From NCBI GenBank assembly GCA_009760855.2, contig WPIO01000011.1, positions 3,506,001-3,520,000 on the forward strand: a DNA stretch of 14,000 nucleotides. The letters run 5' to 3'. Positions 6,661 through 14,000 of this stretch are shown here, one piece after another. The notes beneath the pieces were generated by a model that was not told the origin of the DNA, did no database searches, and worked only from the letters and a program-made list of their open reading frames with translations. The translations under genes were made by a program, and so were the position numbers. The stretch is from Cristatella mucedo (Eukaryota > Bryozoa > Phylactolaemata > Cristatellidae). The stretch's first letter is position 1. Every line of letters starts with the position of its first letter.

Positions 6661-7898
6661 AGTTCCTTAATTCTTGCTGTAAGCTCGGCGACAGATGCAC
6701 AACGAACTCCTATTGCCACACGCGAAGGCTATTGATTCAGCAAATCCATACTTTACGTAGCAGCAAACAGTGCATACAAGCACAGAAGTGTCCACACATT
6801 TTCACGGGTCTGAACCTTGACCATCCCCTATTGGAACTGAAAGGGCGTGCTTGCCGGCTTCCGGGGCCTATTCCTCATCATTTGGGTCCTGCTAAACGGG
6901 GGCCTCCGGTCATCAGGCTGCAGCCCAATCAGCACGCCTTTTCTGGTCCGTTGCATCGCCCAATCGACGGAAGGACGTCTGCCTCCGCCGTTTGAGAGAA
7001 CCGACGGCTTGACACAATCAGTGATAAAGGCGTCTGACGTTAATAATCGACTCACTGCCGGGCCCTAGCTAGAAGCTGCAGCCTCCCTCTTCCGCTGACG
7101 AGGCACAGTGGAATTACTTGGCCTCGTCTTCGCAGCTAGCCGTAATCTCGAACAAATGTGTTAGGGCTACAGCTAATATTCGGAGAGCGACCAGCATGTA
7201 TAGAGTTCCAAGCGTCAACGTTTTTCGCAATGTCAGAGTTCAGCTTGGCACGATTTGTGCCAGGCAGCACAAGTCAGCTGCAATCGATTAAGAACAAATA
7301 TTAGTAGAAAATAAAAACAGGGGAGGCAAGTCACCCATCATTTCTCTAGAGGCAGTCATGCTGTCACCCTACACATCCCATTGTTCCCAACTACTGATTG
7401 ATAGGTTGTGATTAGCTAGCTACACGAATTTAGCTTTCGGTCTGCAGCCAATTTAAATCAGCCCGATGTTTGTGTACACTGTTTACATGGAGCTAAAGTA
7501 ACTAATATTATCCGCATGCAATTAGGCAAAGCAAATATTTTTTCGGACAAACAGAAGGAATCGGTAAGAGGAGCCGCCTTGGAAAGGTCGATCGCTGTGC
7601 GATGCAGGCTCGTTGCCATTGGCAACCCAGTACCATCATTTGAGCACACTGTTGAGCGTCGTAGGATTACGAACGCGGAGCAGAGGTTTCTGCACCAAAT
7701 TCCTCTGCTTTGAAGAGCGCACAAAATGTTACCAGCCCTCCGTGCAGAGGCGGGGCAAAGATACTTAGCAGAATTGGCTTCTCAAAGCAGTGCCGAGAGA
7801 GAGTCGTAGCTGCTGCCTCGATGCGAGCAGGTTCGCTGCTGGCAGCAGGTGGCAGAGCACGGCAGCAATAAAGAACGCCCACTCCTCAAAATAACCTC
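6661..7898. other. Unassigned stretch
   Basis: No motif-bearing gene is seen. If the gypsy element were complete, its gag and 5' LTR should lie here, but I found no zinc-knuckle CxxC and no direct repeat with 2450-3700. Overlapping frames on both strands (6732-7068, 7458-7882) have no recognisable domains. The plus-strand frame 7516-7713 and the downstream text to about 7800 look mildly protein-like (VERRRITNAEQRFLHQIPLL) but are unassigned. A small inverted repeat lies at 7097-7128. Confidence 0.5.
7097..7128. repeat. Short perfect inverted repeat
   Basis: GACGAGGC at 7097-7104 and GCCTCGTC at 7121-7128 form an 8-bp perfect stem with a 16-nt loop, flanked by GCT and AGC-type partial pairing. 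It could be a hairpin or a chance palindrome. No neighbouring gene gives it a role. Confidence 0.4.
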
Positions 7899-8030
7899 GA
7901 ATTATAATAATTAATATAATATAATAATTATTTTATTATTATATTATATTATGTTTTATTATATTATATTATATTTCATTATATTAATATATTATTATAA
8001 TCTTATTAATTATAATCTCAAATCTCAGAT
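7899..8030. repeat. AT-rich microsatellite-like tract
   Basis: About 130 bp made almost only of A and T, built from TATTA/TAATA units with several short palindromes such as TAATATATTATTATA. It is bordered by two related short sequences, ATAACCTCGAATTATAATAA (7891-7910) and ATAATCTCGAATAAATTCC (8031-8049). It is not coding. It could be a decayed and expanded ATT-type LINE tail, since a family A 3' fragment begins about 150 bp further on, but that link is only a suggestion. Confidence 0.8.
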
Positions 8031-8174
8031 ATAATCTCGAATAAATTCCTCAATATAGTCCCGAAAGAAGTCTGGAATGAAGACCAGTCTATCCAGTAGC
8101 TACAGAAAAGCGTGCGTGCACAAAACCAGCCATAGCTTGCAACGTAAATTGAAGCTTGAAGCCCACCTAACTAT

Positions 8175-8245
8175 TAATGATAGTACATTTGTATAAGGCT
8201 CTTAGAGAACTTAATCTTTTTCTAGGCACTTTGCAAAAGAGTTAC
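8175..8245 (-). mobile_element. LINE family A copy 3: short 3'-end fragment
   Basis: The plus-strand text AGAGAACTTAATCTTTTTCT (8206-8225), followed by AGGCACTTTGCA, matches the copy 2 sequence AAAGAACTTAATCTCTTTCTAGGCGCTTTACA around 1559-1590. It also matches the reverse complement of 513-548 in copy 1. The ATT tail is reduced to ATTAATGATAGTACATTTG. It is a strongly 5'-truncated, old copy in minus orientation. Confidence 0.75.
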
Positions 8246-8552
8246 ACGCTTAACGCACAACCGTGTTTCTATCTAGTTCAACTGGGCTTTTGTATGCCGC
8301 CTTAAATTATAATACATCTAGCTCCGAGCCGTTTTATTTCAGGAACCGCTATTAATGTCAAATACTTTCATAGCCTAATAGCAGGTTCAGGATGGAATAC
8401 ACACGTTTCAATTTGTGAATATAGCGAGTGCATTCCATCTCGCAATATCCATTGATCATTCGGGGCTCAGATCAACCTTACCACTGATAAGATTGAACAG
8501 TTGCTGCGATCCACTGCAATCCGCCAACAATCCACCAGTTATTGGCTGAAAT
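8246..8552. other. Unassigned stretch downstream of the RNase H fragment
   Basis: In minus orientation this would follow the LINE RNase H domain and might be the C-terminal tail or 3'UTR of the same element. The frame after the TAA (LVDCWRIAVDRSN, ILRDGMHSLYSQIETCVFHP) looks weakly protein-like, but I cannot match it to the usual post-RNase H zinc motif. Confidence 0.35.
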
Positions 8553-8945
8553 GGGCTTTTATTTTAATTGCACAATCCAATGCATTATTTCCTTCGCGTA
8601 ATGCACGGTTATGACCAGGCACAAATATCATTTTCACGAATGATTCGGACATAGCTTTGTACCGATCGATCACAGCTTTGGCTGGCTTTGACACCTTGCT
8701 GATTCGTTGCTCTCAGCAATTGGTACCGTATGCCAGCGCACTTCACTAAGTAGGGGTGTCCAAGTACGCGTGAAGTATACCATGCTGTATATTCGGCAAG
8801 AAAACGGAGTAGACAGAAAATGCAGCACCGTTACAAACGCTATGTTTGCGTCTAGTTCTGTCTGGAGATGGCAGCCGGTGCTCTCAGTTTGAAATATAAT
8901 TTCACTCTTATTTTTTGAAATCGCTGAATCTTCCAGTAGAGTCAC
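8553..8945 (-). pseudogene. LINE ribonuclease H domain fragment
   Basis: On the minus strand this reads first as GVTLLEDSAISKNKSEIIFQ and CHLQTELDANIAFVTVL. The second matches the VFQTEVxAI helix, which carries the catalytic glutamate. After frame changes it reads SALAYGTN, QRISKVSKPAKAVIDRYKAM and then KMIFVPGHNRALREGNNALD, ending at a TAA near 8556. The last block matches the hallmark WVPGHSGIxGNExAD of RNase H domains carried by Jockey/I/R1-type LINEs, with W changed to F and several other substitutions. L2-like elements (families A and B) usually lack this domain, so this is probably a third LINE lineage. At least two frameshifts make it dead. Confidence 0.65.
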
Positions 8946-9511
8946 TCCGACGCGACTTTTGTATACACTAAAAAGAAATTATTAACCTTTAACGTTCAGA
9001 AACAGGCAGCATCTCAGTGCAAGCATGACGATGAGCAGGTCTTGAGGCATTTGTTTATATAGCGTCACTATTTAACAACTCTAAATATGCGAATCCTCGC
9101 GTATACGTAGCCATCAATGTGGGGCTGGCGGGCTTTTTTTACAGTGAGCTTGAGAGATACTGTTCATATGGCCTCACCCAAATCCAACTTAAGAACAACC
9201 GGGAGCGCGGTGTCTAAGTTTTAACATCCCGATGCGACTTACCGCACTCAGTACCGAAAGACCGCAGTTGCTTAGTATAATACAGAGCTGATTTGCAAAA
9301 GGTAATGCTTTCTAGCATTCTAGGGTTCAAGGAGTCTCGGGCATTCATTCTCATGGCATGTAACTAGCATTTTAGCTAGAGTTATGAAAGACCGTCTGAC
9401 AAAATGCTTCATCTTAGTCTCTTCTAGGTCTTGTGGCCCTATCTGTAGATAGACTTTGAAGGTTTGCCTTAAAAGTGCATCGCCCAAAAGGCATCGCTAT
9501 CGCTTTATCCG

Positions 9512-9539
9512 TAAATAAATAAAACTTTGGATTTATTTA
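9512..9539. repeat. Perfect 9-bp AT inverted repeat
   Basis: TAAATAAAT at 9512-9520 and ATTTATTTA at 9531-9539 pair perfectly around a 10-nt loop (AAAACTTTGG). The left arm also contains AATAAA polyadenylation-like hexamers. No transcript is apparent nearby. Confidence 0.5.
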
Positions 9540-9652
9540 AAGAAATGTAAGTATATTCTAAAAGCAGACTTCATTTATGCACGCCGAGGAAGTGTCGATA
9601 AGAAATTTCTTTCAGCCCATCTATAAAAGAGTTTTAGTACGTGGAGGATTCA

Positions 9653-9682
9653 GGGGGCATGGGACATCTGCCCCCCCCCCCC
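9653..9682. repeat. G5/C12 homopolymer hairpin tract
   Basis: GGGGGCA (9653-9659) is complementary to TGCCCCC (9669-9675), giving a 7-bp GC stem with a 9-nt loop. The C run then continues to 9682 (12 C). The local wording resembles GC-rich ends of some DNA transposons, but no partner terminal repeat was found. Confidence 0.55.
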
Positions 9683-9878
9683 TTATAGTAGGGCAGCGAG
9701 TTGGGCCGCCCCTATTCCTACGCCCGGCTACCGTCACCAGCGAAGAACTTATTTGTCAATACCACTCAATGAGCCACCGCCGAGTTCGTGTCGAGTAAAC
9801 GTAATGATTTTGCGCTATAATGTTTGATTAACTGAGGGTTTAGTCCCACATACTTAAAAATCTTGTGCTTCTTACCCC

Positions 9879-10304
9879 CTAGATCTATCAGCTGCCTTCG
9901 ACACCATTGATCACGATGTCCTACTTGAACGACTGAGTACAAAGATCAGTCTGGCAGACGAGGCACTGGCGTGGTTTAAGTCGTACTTGTCTGATCGTGT
10001 TTAGTCCCAGTCGTGTGGGGGTCAGGTCTCACCCACGAGACCGGTCACCTGCGGAGTCCCTCAAGGGTCTTTACTCGGTCTCTTGCTGTTCTCCATTTAT
10101 ACTCAACCTCTGGGAAAAGTGATTAAGGCCCTTGGAATAGGATATCACTTTTATGCTGATAATAGTCAGCTATATTCGTCATTCAAACCGTCGGAACTTG
10201 CTGAAGCAACGGCTAAACTGAATGCTTGCCTTGCCGACATTCGATCCTGGATGTCGGAAAAGTTCTTGAAACTAAATGACGATAAAACCAAATTTGGCTC
10301 ATAG
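9879..10304 (+). pseudogene. LINE RT palm domain (family B copy 2), one in-frame stop
   Basis: One reading frame of 142 codons runs from [13 protein letters not shown] (RT motif A; the aspartates before and within it are catalytic-site residues) to TAG at 10302-10304. It is interrupted by a TAG at 10002-10004 inside LSDRV-SQSCGG. It includes [25 protein letters not shown] (motif B), YHFYADNSQLY (motif C) and SWMSEKFLKLNDDKTKF. The motif C box reads YADN instead of YADD, so the second catalytic aspartate is lost. There is no start codon because the element is 5'-truncated here. The stop and YADN make it inactive. Confidence 0.92.
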
Positions 10305-10318
10305 GACACCCTAAGCGT

Positions 10319-10549
10319 GTGGCTGGATTAAAAAGCTTTGCTCTTCTAATGGGTGATGCTGTTGTGCGACCATCACCACGTGCTCAAAATTTAGGTGTCG
10401 TTTTCGACAACAGCTTAAATTTTAAGAGCTTCATTCAGAAGACTGCTTCTACAGCTAGCCACCACTCCGATCCCTATCTAAAATTTGAAGCTGCCTTTCA
10501 CAGTGGCTTGCAAAACATTAACTTGCTACTACGTTCTGTCTTGGCTTGA
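10319..10549 (+). pseudogene. LINE RT thumb fragment (family B copy 2)
   Basis: This follows the palm domain after a stop and frame change. It reads SPRAQNLGVVFDNSLNFKSF and IQKTASTAS, corresponding to the ARNLGVIFDSxLSFxxHI segment of L2-like polymerases. A shifted frame then gives YVLSWLDCCNSL, the expected SRLDYCNSLL block. After about 10590 coding similarity to LINE tails is lost, and the 3'UTR shared with the other B copies begins before about 10690. The ATG at 10319 is internal to the original protein. Confidence 0.85.
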
Positions 10550-10806
10550 TTGTTGTAATTCCCTTTAAGCCGGGCTACTAAAGAAGCAACTAGGTCACTG
10601 CACATGGCTATGAATATGGCTGCAAAGTCTCAAAGATTTTATCGCGTGTCTCCTTTGCCAATAAAGACAAGTACTCTCCAACTGCCGACTATGGCACATC
10701 TTTTTCAGCGGTCCTGAACTGCTACTTCTATGCTACTCACTACCTCAACTGCTCTCTTAACTCTGCTATGCTTCCCACTTTCTCTTTGTTGCGTGAGACG
10801 AAGTCT

Positions 10807-10930
10807 GTTGGCTACCGAATGCGTACCGAAAGCCGCTTAGGCTGTGAGTGCGCTATACAAAACTCTCCTGCGTAACACCCACATGGTCTTTATGACTTTG
10901 TGGAGTTACTGACGGAGATACATTACATTA
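10807..10930 (+). repeat. Conserved 3'-terminal block of LINE family B
   Basis: This 124-bp block occurs at 1310-1433 (5 substitutions, no gaps) and, more diverged, on the minus strand at about 12422-12297. In related LINE systems the 3' end is the part bound by the reverse transcriptase to start target-primed reverse transcription. A conserved 3' block with a simple repeat tail fits that role; the role itself is inference. Confidence 0.85.
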
Positions 10931-12296
10931 GGCTCATCGGCAGCTATGCGAACGAGGATGTTAAATCGAGTAATAACATTTGAGCTGATTACGATCTACG
11001 ATAGCCTATTAGTCTAACACGTAATCTGCCTTTAGTAAGGCTACCATTTCTTTTTAGAACGAGCTCTACTACTTTACGCAGGAGGAGCTAACGACACCAG
11101 CTATGGGCTGCACATTAGCCGCATACGTTGTTGGTCGTTGTTCAAAGGTGGCCGCCGGTGCTAGAAGAACACTAGAGAGGTATTTCTCCCCTTCGCAGCT
11201 TTCTATGAAAGTGAGCCTCTTATAATGGGGCTAGAGGCTTCTATGATCTAACAATTAAATTTCCCGAAGAGTGGACTTTTTAAAACCGCTTTTTTTGCTG
11301 CTACGAACCTTTAACTTTTGAATTTTGACGCAAAGACCTTTTGATATCAACTAAGGCAAATAAACAATGAGATTTAATTTCAGCGAAGGTATTTAAAGAC
11401 GCTCCTGTTATTGAAATTAATGAGGTCAAATGAGAAAAATATGTTAGGCTTTTAGCAACTCTGATGACGAGGTTGCCTTTCCCGAGTGCCGACCATGGCT
11501 TTGCTTGACTATATAGGCAGCCGTATGAATGGCCTTTGCTTGAACAAGGTGACTATACTGGTTATCGCAGAAGATCCGCGCTAGTCGTCATTTTAGCTGA
11601 TCATTAATCGCTTAATTGAAAGTTGCATTGCGACTGTTGAAGTCATTGAGCTCGCTAATTACAGTAGCAGCACGGCTCGGCACATAATCGAGGCGATATA
11701 TCTCCTTGAGCACGTACTTTCATGCAAGTTCACTTTCATCTCGCAACTCATGGAGAACTTGCTGTTAATTAGGCGCCAGCTATTACTGGGTTTGTAAAAA
11801 ATGATCAGGCTATTCAGTCACTAAGTCGATTGCACCGCTCATGCACTGACGGAGATGCAAACGGCCAATTACGCTGATCTGTTTACCAAGGAGAATAAGT
11901 TATGTCAGCATCATGAGATAGAGGTGCCCAATATTACCACCGATGACATCCAACCCGGCCTGCCTCGAAGCAATGAGCACGGGAATACCAACAAATACTT
12001 CTCCGTGCAGAATTATTCTATTGAAAATTCGGCAATCGAAATAGTAGAGTCAGAATTGAGCTTCCACTTTGGCAAGTAATCAATAGCGATGCATCGCGTG
12101 ACTGCCTGCACCTCCAGTAATTAACAGCTCTCTGCGTTAAATGTCAACAAAAATCTAGAGATTGCAATCCAATTCTGTAAGATAAAGCTACGACGTGGTG
12201 CCCTTCCTCTTGCGACAGCAGCTTCATCAATTTTGATGAGAAAAACGTGGAATCGTCATAGAGAAACTCTGGGAGTCGTCCAGATCTTGAATGCAA
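10931..12296. other. Unassigned stretch between two family B LINEs
   Basis: This separates the tail-to-tail family B copies. The only open frame of note is 11855-12079 (listed separately). I see no RNA gene, repeat or TE motif in the remainder, and 11000-11850 is stop-rich in the frames I read. Confidence 0.5.
11855..12079 (+). CDS. Unrecognised 74-codon open frame
   Basis: This frame encodes an acidic, polar, Asn-rich peptide with no membrane segment, signal peptide or known motif (for example EIEVPNITTDDIQPGLPRSN and NSAIEIVESELSFHFGK). Codon choice is mixed and residue usage is protein-like, which is more than the neighbouring frames show. The frame is open back to a TAA about 30 bp upstream of the ATG, so it could be a short exon or a fragment. 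I cannot assign a function, and chance is a real possibility for a frame of this length. Confidence 0.2.
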   Translation: MQTANYADLFTKENKLCQHHEIEVPNITTDDIQPGLPRSNEHGNTNKYFSVQNYSIENSAIEIVESELSFHFGK

Positions 12297-12430
12297 GGTA
12301 ATGTAATGTATCTTCTTCAGTAACTTCACAAAACCACAAAGAATGTGTGGGTGTTGCGCGGGACAGCTTTTTATAACTCATTCGAAGCCTAAGCCTCTTG
12401 TGGTATGCATTCGGCAGCCATTCGACTACG
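12297..12430 (-). repeat. Diverged 3'-terminal block and tail of LINE family B copy 3
   Basis: This contains GGCTGCCGAATGCATACC, GAGGCTTAGGCT, CGCAACACCCACACATTCTT and GAAGATACATTACATTAC in the same order as the block at 10807-10930. It has many more substitutions than the 1310/10807 pair, so this copy is older or from a different subfamily. Confidence 0.8.
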
Positions 12431-12719
12431 TCTCACGCAACAAAGAGAAAGTGAGAAGCAGAGCTAAGTCAAAAGAGCAGTTGAAGTAGTGAGTAGCATG
12501 GAAGTAGTAGCTCATGGCGACTAGAAAGAATGAGCCATACTTGGCTGTAGGCGAGTAGATGTCGTTGTGTCAGAATTGTGGAATTGAGTTCCTAATTCGA
12601 GAATCTGCAGAGCAAAACGTTTAGTCGCCAACGGTCTTTAAACGGAAGGAGTGAGCAGCTAATTCATTGTCAATACATGACCTGAGGGCACGAAGAGGCT
12701 GAAACTAGTTAAGCAGCTC

Positions 12720-13645
12720 AGCTAGGTATGAAGGATCCAAGTTGTGGCCTTGGCCTTGGAGGTAAGCTTTAGAAGTTTACTCAGTATCCGCTCCGGAAGC
12801 CATCGAAGCCCCTCAAGCAAAGCAGACGCATGGTCAAACCTCTTGGATTTGTAGTTAGCCTTTCCGGCAGCCCAACCGTAATGGAATTGCAATAATCTAG
12901 CCAAGACAGAATCATGGAGCTAGTTAAATATTTTGGAAACCACCAATGGTACACAGTCCTTAATCTTTGATAGGGATTGGACATAACGGCTTGCAGTGGA
13001 TGCTCTCATCGTAATTCTTAATACAAATTTCACAGCTATGACGGTTGCGCAACACCACCAACTATTAAAAGAGCACATTTTTCTAGTTCATCCAAAGGCT
13101 TAGGATGTCGTACGAGTAGAAGTTACATTTTATTGTCATTATGTATAGGGAAATTTTTTGACATCCAGGATCGAACATCTGCAAGGTAACCATTCAATTT
13201 ATCAGCCGCTGCAGAAGATTCCGACGGTTTTAGCGTACAATGCAGGTGAGTATCGGCAGCATAAAAGTGATAGCCAATTCCATTGGCATTCAACTCTTTT
13301 CCAGAGATTTAGTTTAAACAGAGACCACCAATGTACCAAGGACGGACCCTTCTGGGATTCCACAGGTGTTGATTGAGACCTGACCCTCACACGACACGGA
13401 TGCCGCACGATCGGACAGGTGTGAATTGAACCACGCCAGTGCCTCGTCTGTCGCATCGATCGTTGTTCTCAATCGTTCAAAGAGGATATCGTAATCAATA
13501 GATTCAAACGCGGCGGCTGATGTATCCAGCAGGGCTAGGTGAGCGACATTCCCGTCATTCCTCGTTGCTGAATAGGATGCCATCGGTTAACGGCGGAAAG
13601 CAGTCTTAGTGAGTGGAGTCACTTGAATCCTGACCGGCATTTTTT
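12720..13645 (-). pseudogene. LINE ORF2 RT region (family B copy 3)
   Basis: The 5' edge reads CRSGFK then LTKTAFRR (cf. QSGFRxxHSTETALL) with a 1-bp deletion. It is followed by DGILFSNEE and, after a shift, NVAHLALLDTSAAAFESIDY (motif A with one inserted Ala), EALAWFNSHLSDRA and CGIPEGSVLGTL (motif B). Next come GYHFYAADTHLH (motif C, YADD changed to YAAD) and LNGYLADVRSWMSKNFPI. Downstream are SNPYQRLRTV, ILSWLDYCNSITVGLPERL, LLEGLRWLPERILSKLLKL and LKTVGDXTF-like text near 12630. The order equals that of L2-like ORF2. At least four frame changes separate these blocks. The damaged motif C and frameshifts rule out activity. Confidence 0.85.
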
Positions 13646-13689
13646 TTTGAATGTCGAGCACCAGCGTGGGGCCTTCACAGTCGTGAGCT

Positions 13690-14000
13690 GGCGAGCTTAA
13701 GACTTTAAAACTGAAGCACACGAGTATGCGCTGCTGCGCGCCGCCCGCCTTCCGCGGTCCGCGGAGGGCGATCCGTCGGCATGCACGCATCGTCACCGCC
13801 ATATACGGTCCCGTCGTGGCGGCACGGCGTCGCTGTGGCCGTTGAGCCGGAAGTTGAACTTGCCAAGCTCGTGGAGTCTGAGCGCGACGGAGGCCAGTGC
13901 GGCTCCGTACCAGTCGCACTGAACGTCGGCCGATCGGTAGGCTTGCGAACGAAAACGTGCGGGATGCAACCATTGATTCGGTGCTTCCGCCCTAGGTGCG
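13690..14000. other. GC- and CpG-rich segment at the window edge
   Basis: Base composition changes abruptly near 13690. The last 300 bp are GC-rich and dense in CG dinucleotides (for example GCGCTGCTGCGCGCCGCCCG), unlike the AT-leaning rest of the window. Frames on the minus strand stay open for long stretches as a result. A CpG island, exon or GC-rich repeat are all possible. Confidence 0.7.
13797..13999 (-). CDS. Possible exon, unrecognised, running to the window edge
   Basis: On the minus strand one frame stays open from the window edge (about 13999) to a TGA near 13797, about 65 codons. It includes SADVQCDWYGAALASVALRL and HELGKFNFRLNGHSDAVPP. In the stretch from SADVQ to AVPP I count about 31 of 36 codons ending in G or C, a strong coding-style bias. 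Splice-like signals are present: CGCAAG before CCTACCG (near 13942) and GTATAT at 13806-13801. A second overlapping frame (13973-13587) is longer but Arg-rich and reads like an out-of-frame translation of GC-rich text. I do not recognise the protein. It could be a host exon, but the evidence is only composition and openness. Confidence 0.35.

Larger units (their letters stand above)
8946..9878. other. Unassigned stretch
   Basis: No recognisable coding sequence. I looked on the minus strand for RT text continuing upstream of the RNase H fragment and found nothing convincing. It holds an inverted repeat at 9512-9539 and a G5/C12 tract at 9653-9682. A 73-codon plus-strand frame at 9577-9798 runs through the C tract and has no motif. 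Confidence 0.55.
9879..10930 (+). mobile_element. LINE family B copy 2: 5'-truncated L2/CR1-like retrotransposon
   Basis: This starts abruptly inside the RT palm domain ([13 protein letters not shown] at 9879). It continues through the YADD-box region, RT thumb, an eroded or deleted C-terminal part, and a 3'UTR ending in ATACATTACATTA (10918-10930). The last 124 bp are about 96 percent identical to 1310-1433. The body aligns throughout with the reverse complement of 13645-12297, so both are the same family. The L2-like call comes from the [25 protein letters not shown] and ARAQNLGVVFDNSL style motifs. Relative to the minus copy, the region between about 10560 and 10700 looks shortened, lacking the LHWLP-type segment. 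Confidence 0.9.
12297..13645 (-). mobile_element. LINE family B copy 3: 5'-truncated L2/CR1-like retrotransposon
   Basis: On the minus strand this runs from about 13645 through RT palm, thumb and C-terminal tail to a 3'UTR and ATACATTACATTAC tail (12310-12297). It aligns along its length with copy 2 (9879-10930), including the 3'UTR words CATGCTACTCACTAC and CTTTCTCTTTGTTGCGTGAG. It extends further 5' than copy 2 by about 90 bp and retains the C-terminal segment missing from copy 2. It is more decayed, with several frameshifts. A run of nine T on the plus strand (13641-13649) marks the apparent 5' junction. Confidence 0.88.

Noticed and set aside
6732-7068. Three overlapping frames of 73-87 codons on both strands
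   Set aside because: Mutually overlapping, with no domain motif. They look like a locally stop-poor region and not genes.
2450-7400. LTR pair for the gypsy element
   Set aside because: I compared the flanks by eye and found no convincing direct repeat, so no LTR is annotated.
7458-7882. Opposed frames on both strands
   Set aside because: Neither strand shows a recognisable family. The plus frame is slightly protein-like but too short to claim.
9300-9345. B-box-like GGGTTCAAGGAGT
   Set aside because: There is no A-box at a fitting distance upstream, so it is not counted as a fourth tRNA-like module.
12144-12329. 61-codon minus-strand frame
   Set aside because: It starts inside the family B 3'UTR and tail and has no motif; chance.
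13202-13456. 84-codon minus-strand frame and the plus-strand frame 13158-13376
   Set aside because: Out-of-frame readings of the family B copy 3 RT; the real motifs lie in other minus-strand frames.
1-14000. CRISPR array, bacterial operon, rRNA or functional tRNA gene
   Set aside because: There are no regularly spaced repeats with unique spacers and no conserved rRNA blocks. The tRNA-like modules lack a convincing acceptor stem, and the content is typical of animal repeats.

Overview
The window reads as non-genic DNA from an animal nuclear genome, most likely an invertebrate. There are no closely packed open reading frames, no ribosome-binding-site/operon layout, and no intact gene longer than about 180 codons. 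What is recognisable is a graveyard of retroelements. It holds several broken L2/CR1-like LINEs, a fragment of a LINE ribonuclease H domain, one long decayed Ty3/gypsy pol region, and three tRNA-like (SINE-like) modules. CpG is not obviously depleted, which argues weakly against a vertebrate. I cannot name the species.

Layout. Positions 1-595 (+) are the 3' end of LINE family A: the RT C-terminal region, a 3'UTR and an (ATT)n tail. A tRNA-like module follows at 592-655. Unassigned DNA then contains a short minus-strand coding-like stretch (1034-848). A 3'-only copy of LINE family B lies at 1310-1445 (+) with an (ATTAC)n tail. About 70 bp further on is a second family A copy in the opposite orientation (2445-1513, -). 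Positions 2450-3500 are unassigned. A tRNA-like module sits at 3505-3597 (+). Positions 6560-3700 (-) are a degraded Ty3/gypsy element with protease, reverse transcriptase, RNase H and integrase remnants in the normal order. A third tRNA-like module lies at 6585-6660 (+). Positions 6660-7890 are unassigned. A very AT-rich tract lies at 7899-8030, followed by a small family A 3' fragment (8245-8175, -) and a LINE RNase H domain fragment (8945-8553, -). Positions 8950-9878 are unassigned and include a 12-C run. Positions 9879-10930 (+) are a long family B LINE fragment, and 13645-12297 (-) is a second family B fragment facing it, tail to tail. The last 300 bp (about 13690-14000) are abruptly GC- and CpG-rich and contain an exon-like minus-strand frame.

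Nothing here forms a working operon or pathway. The informative biology is in the repeats. Two related LINE families have different microsatellite tails (ATT versus ATTAC). The 3' end of family B is far better conserved than its coding body. The gypsy remnant keeps several catalytic signatures but has many stops, frameshifts and no LTR that I could find.
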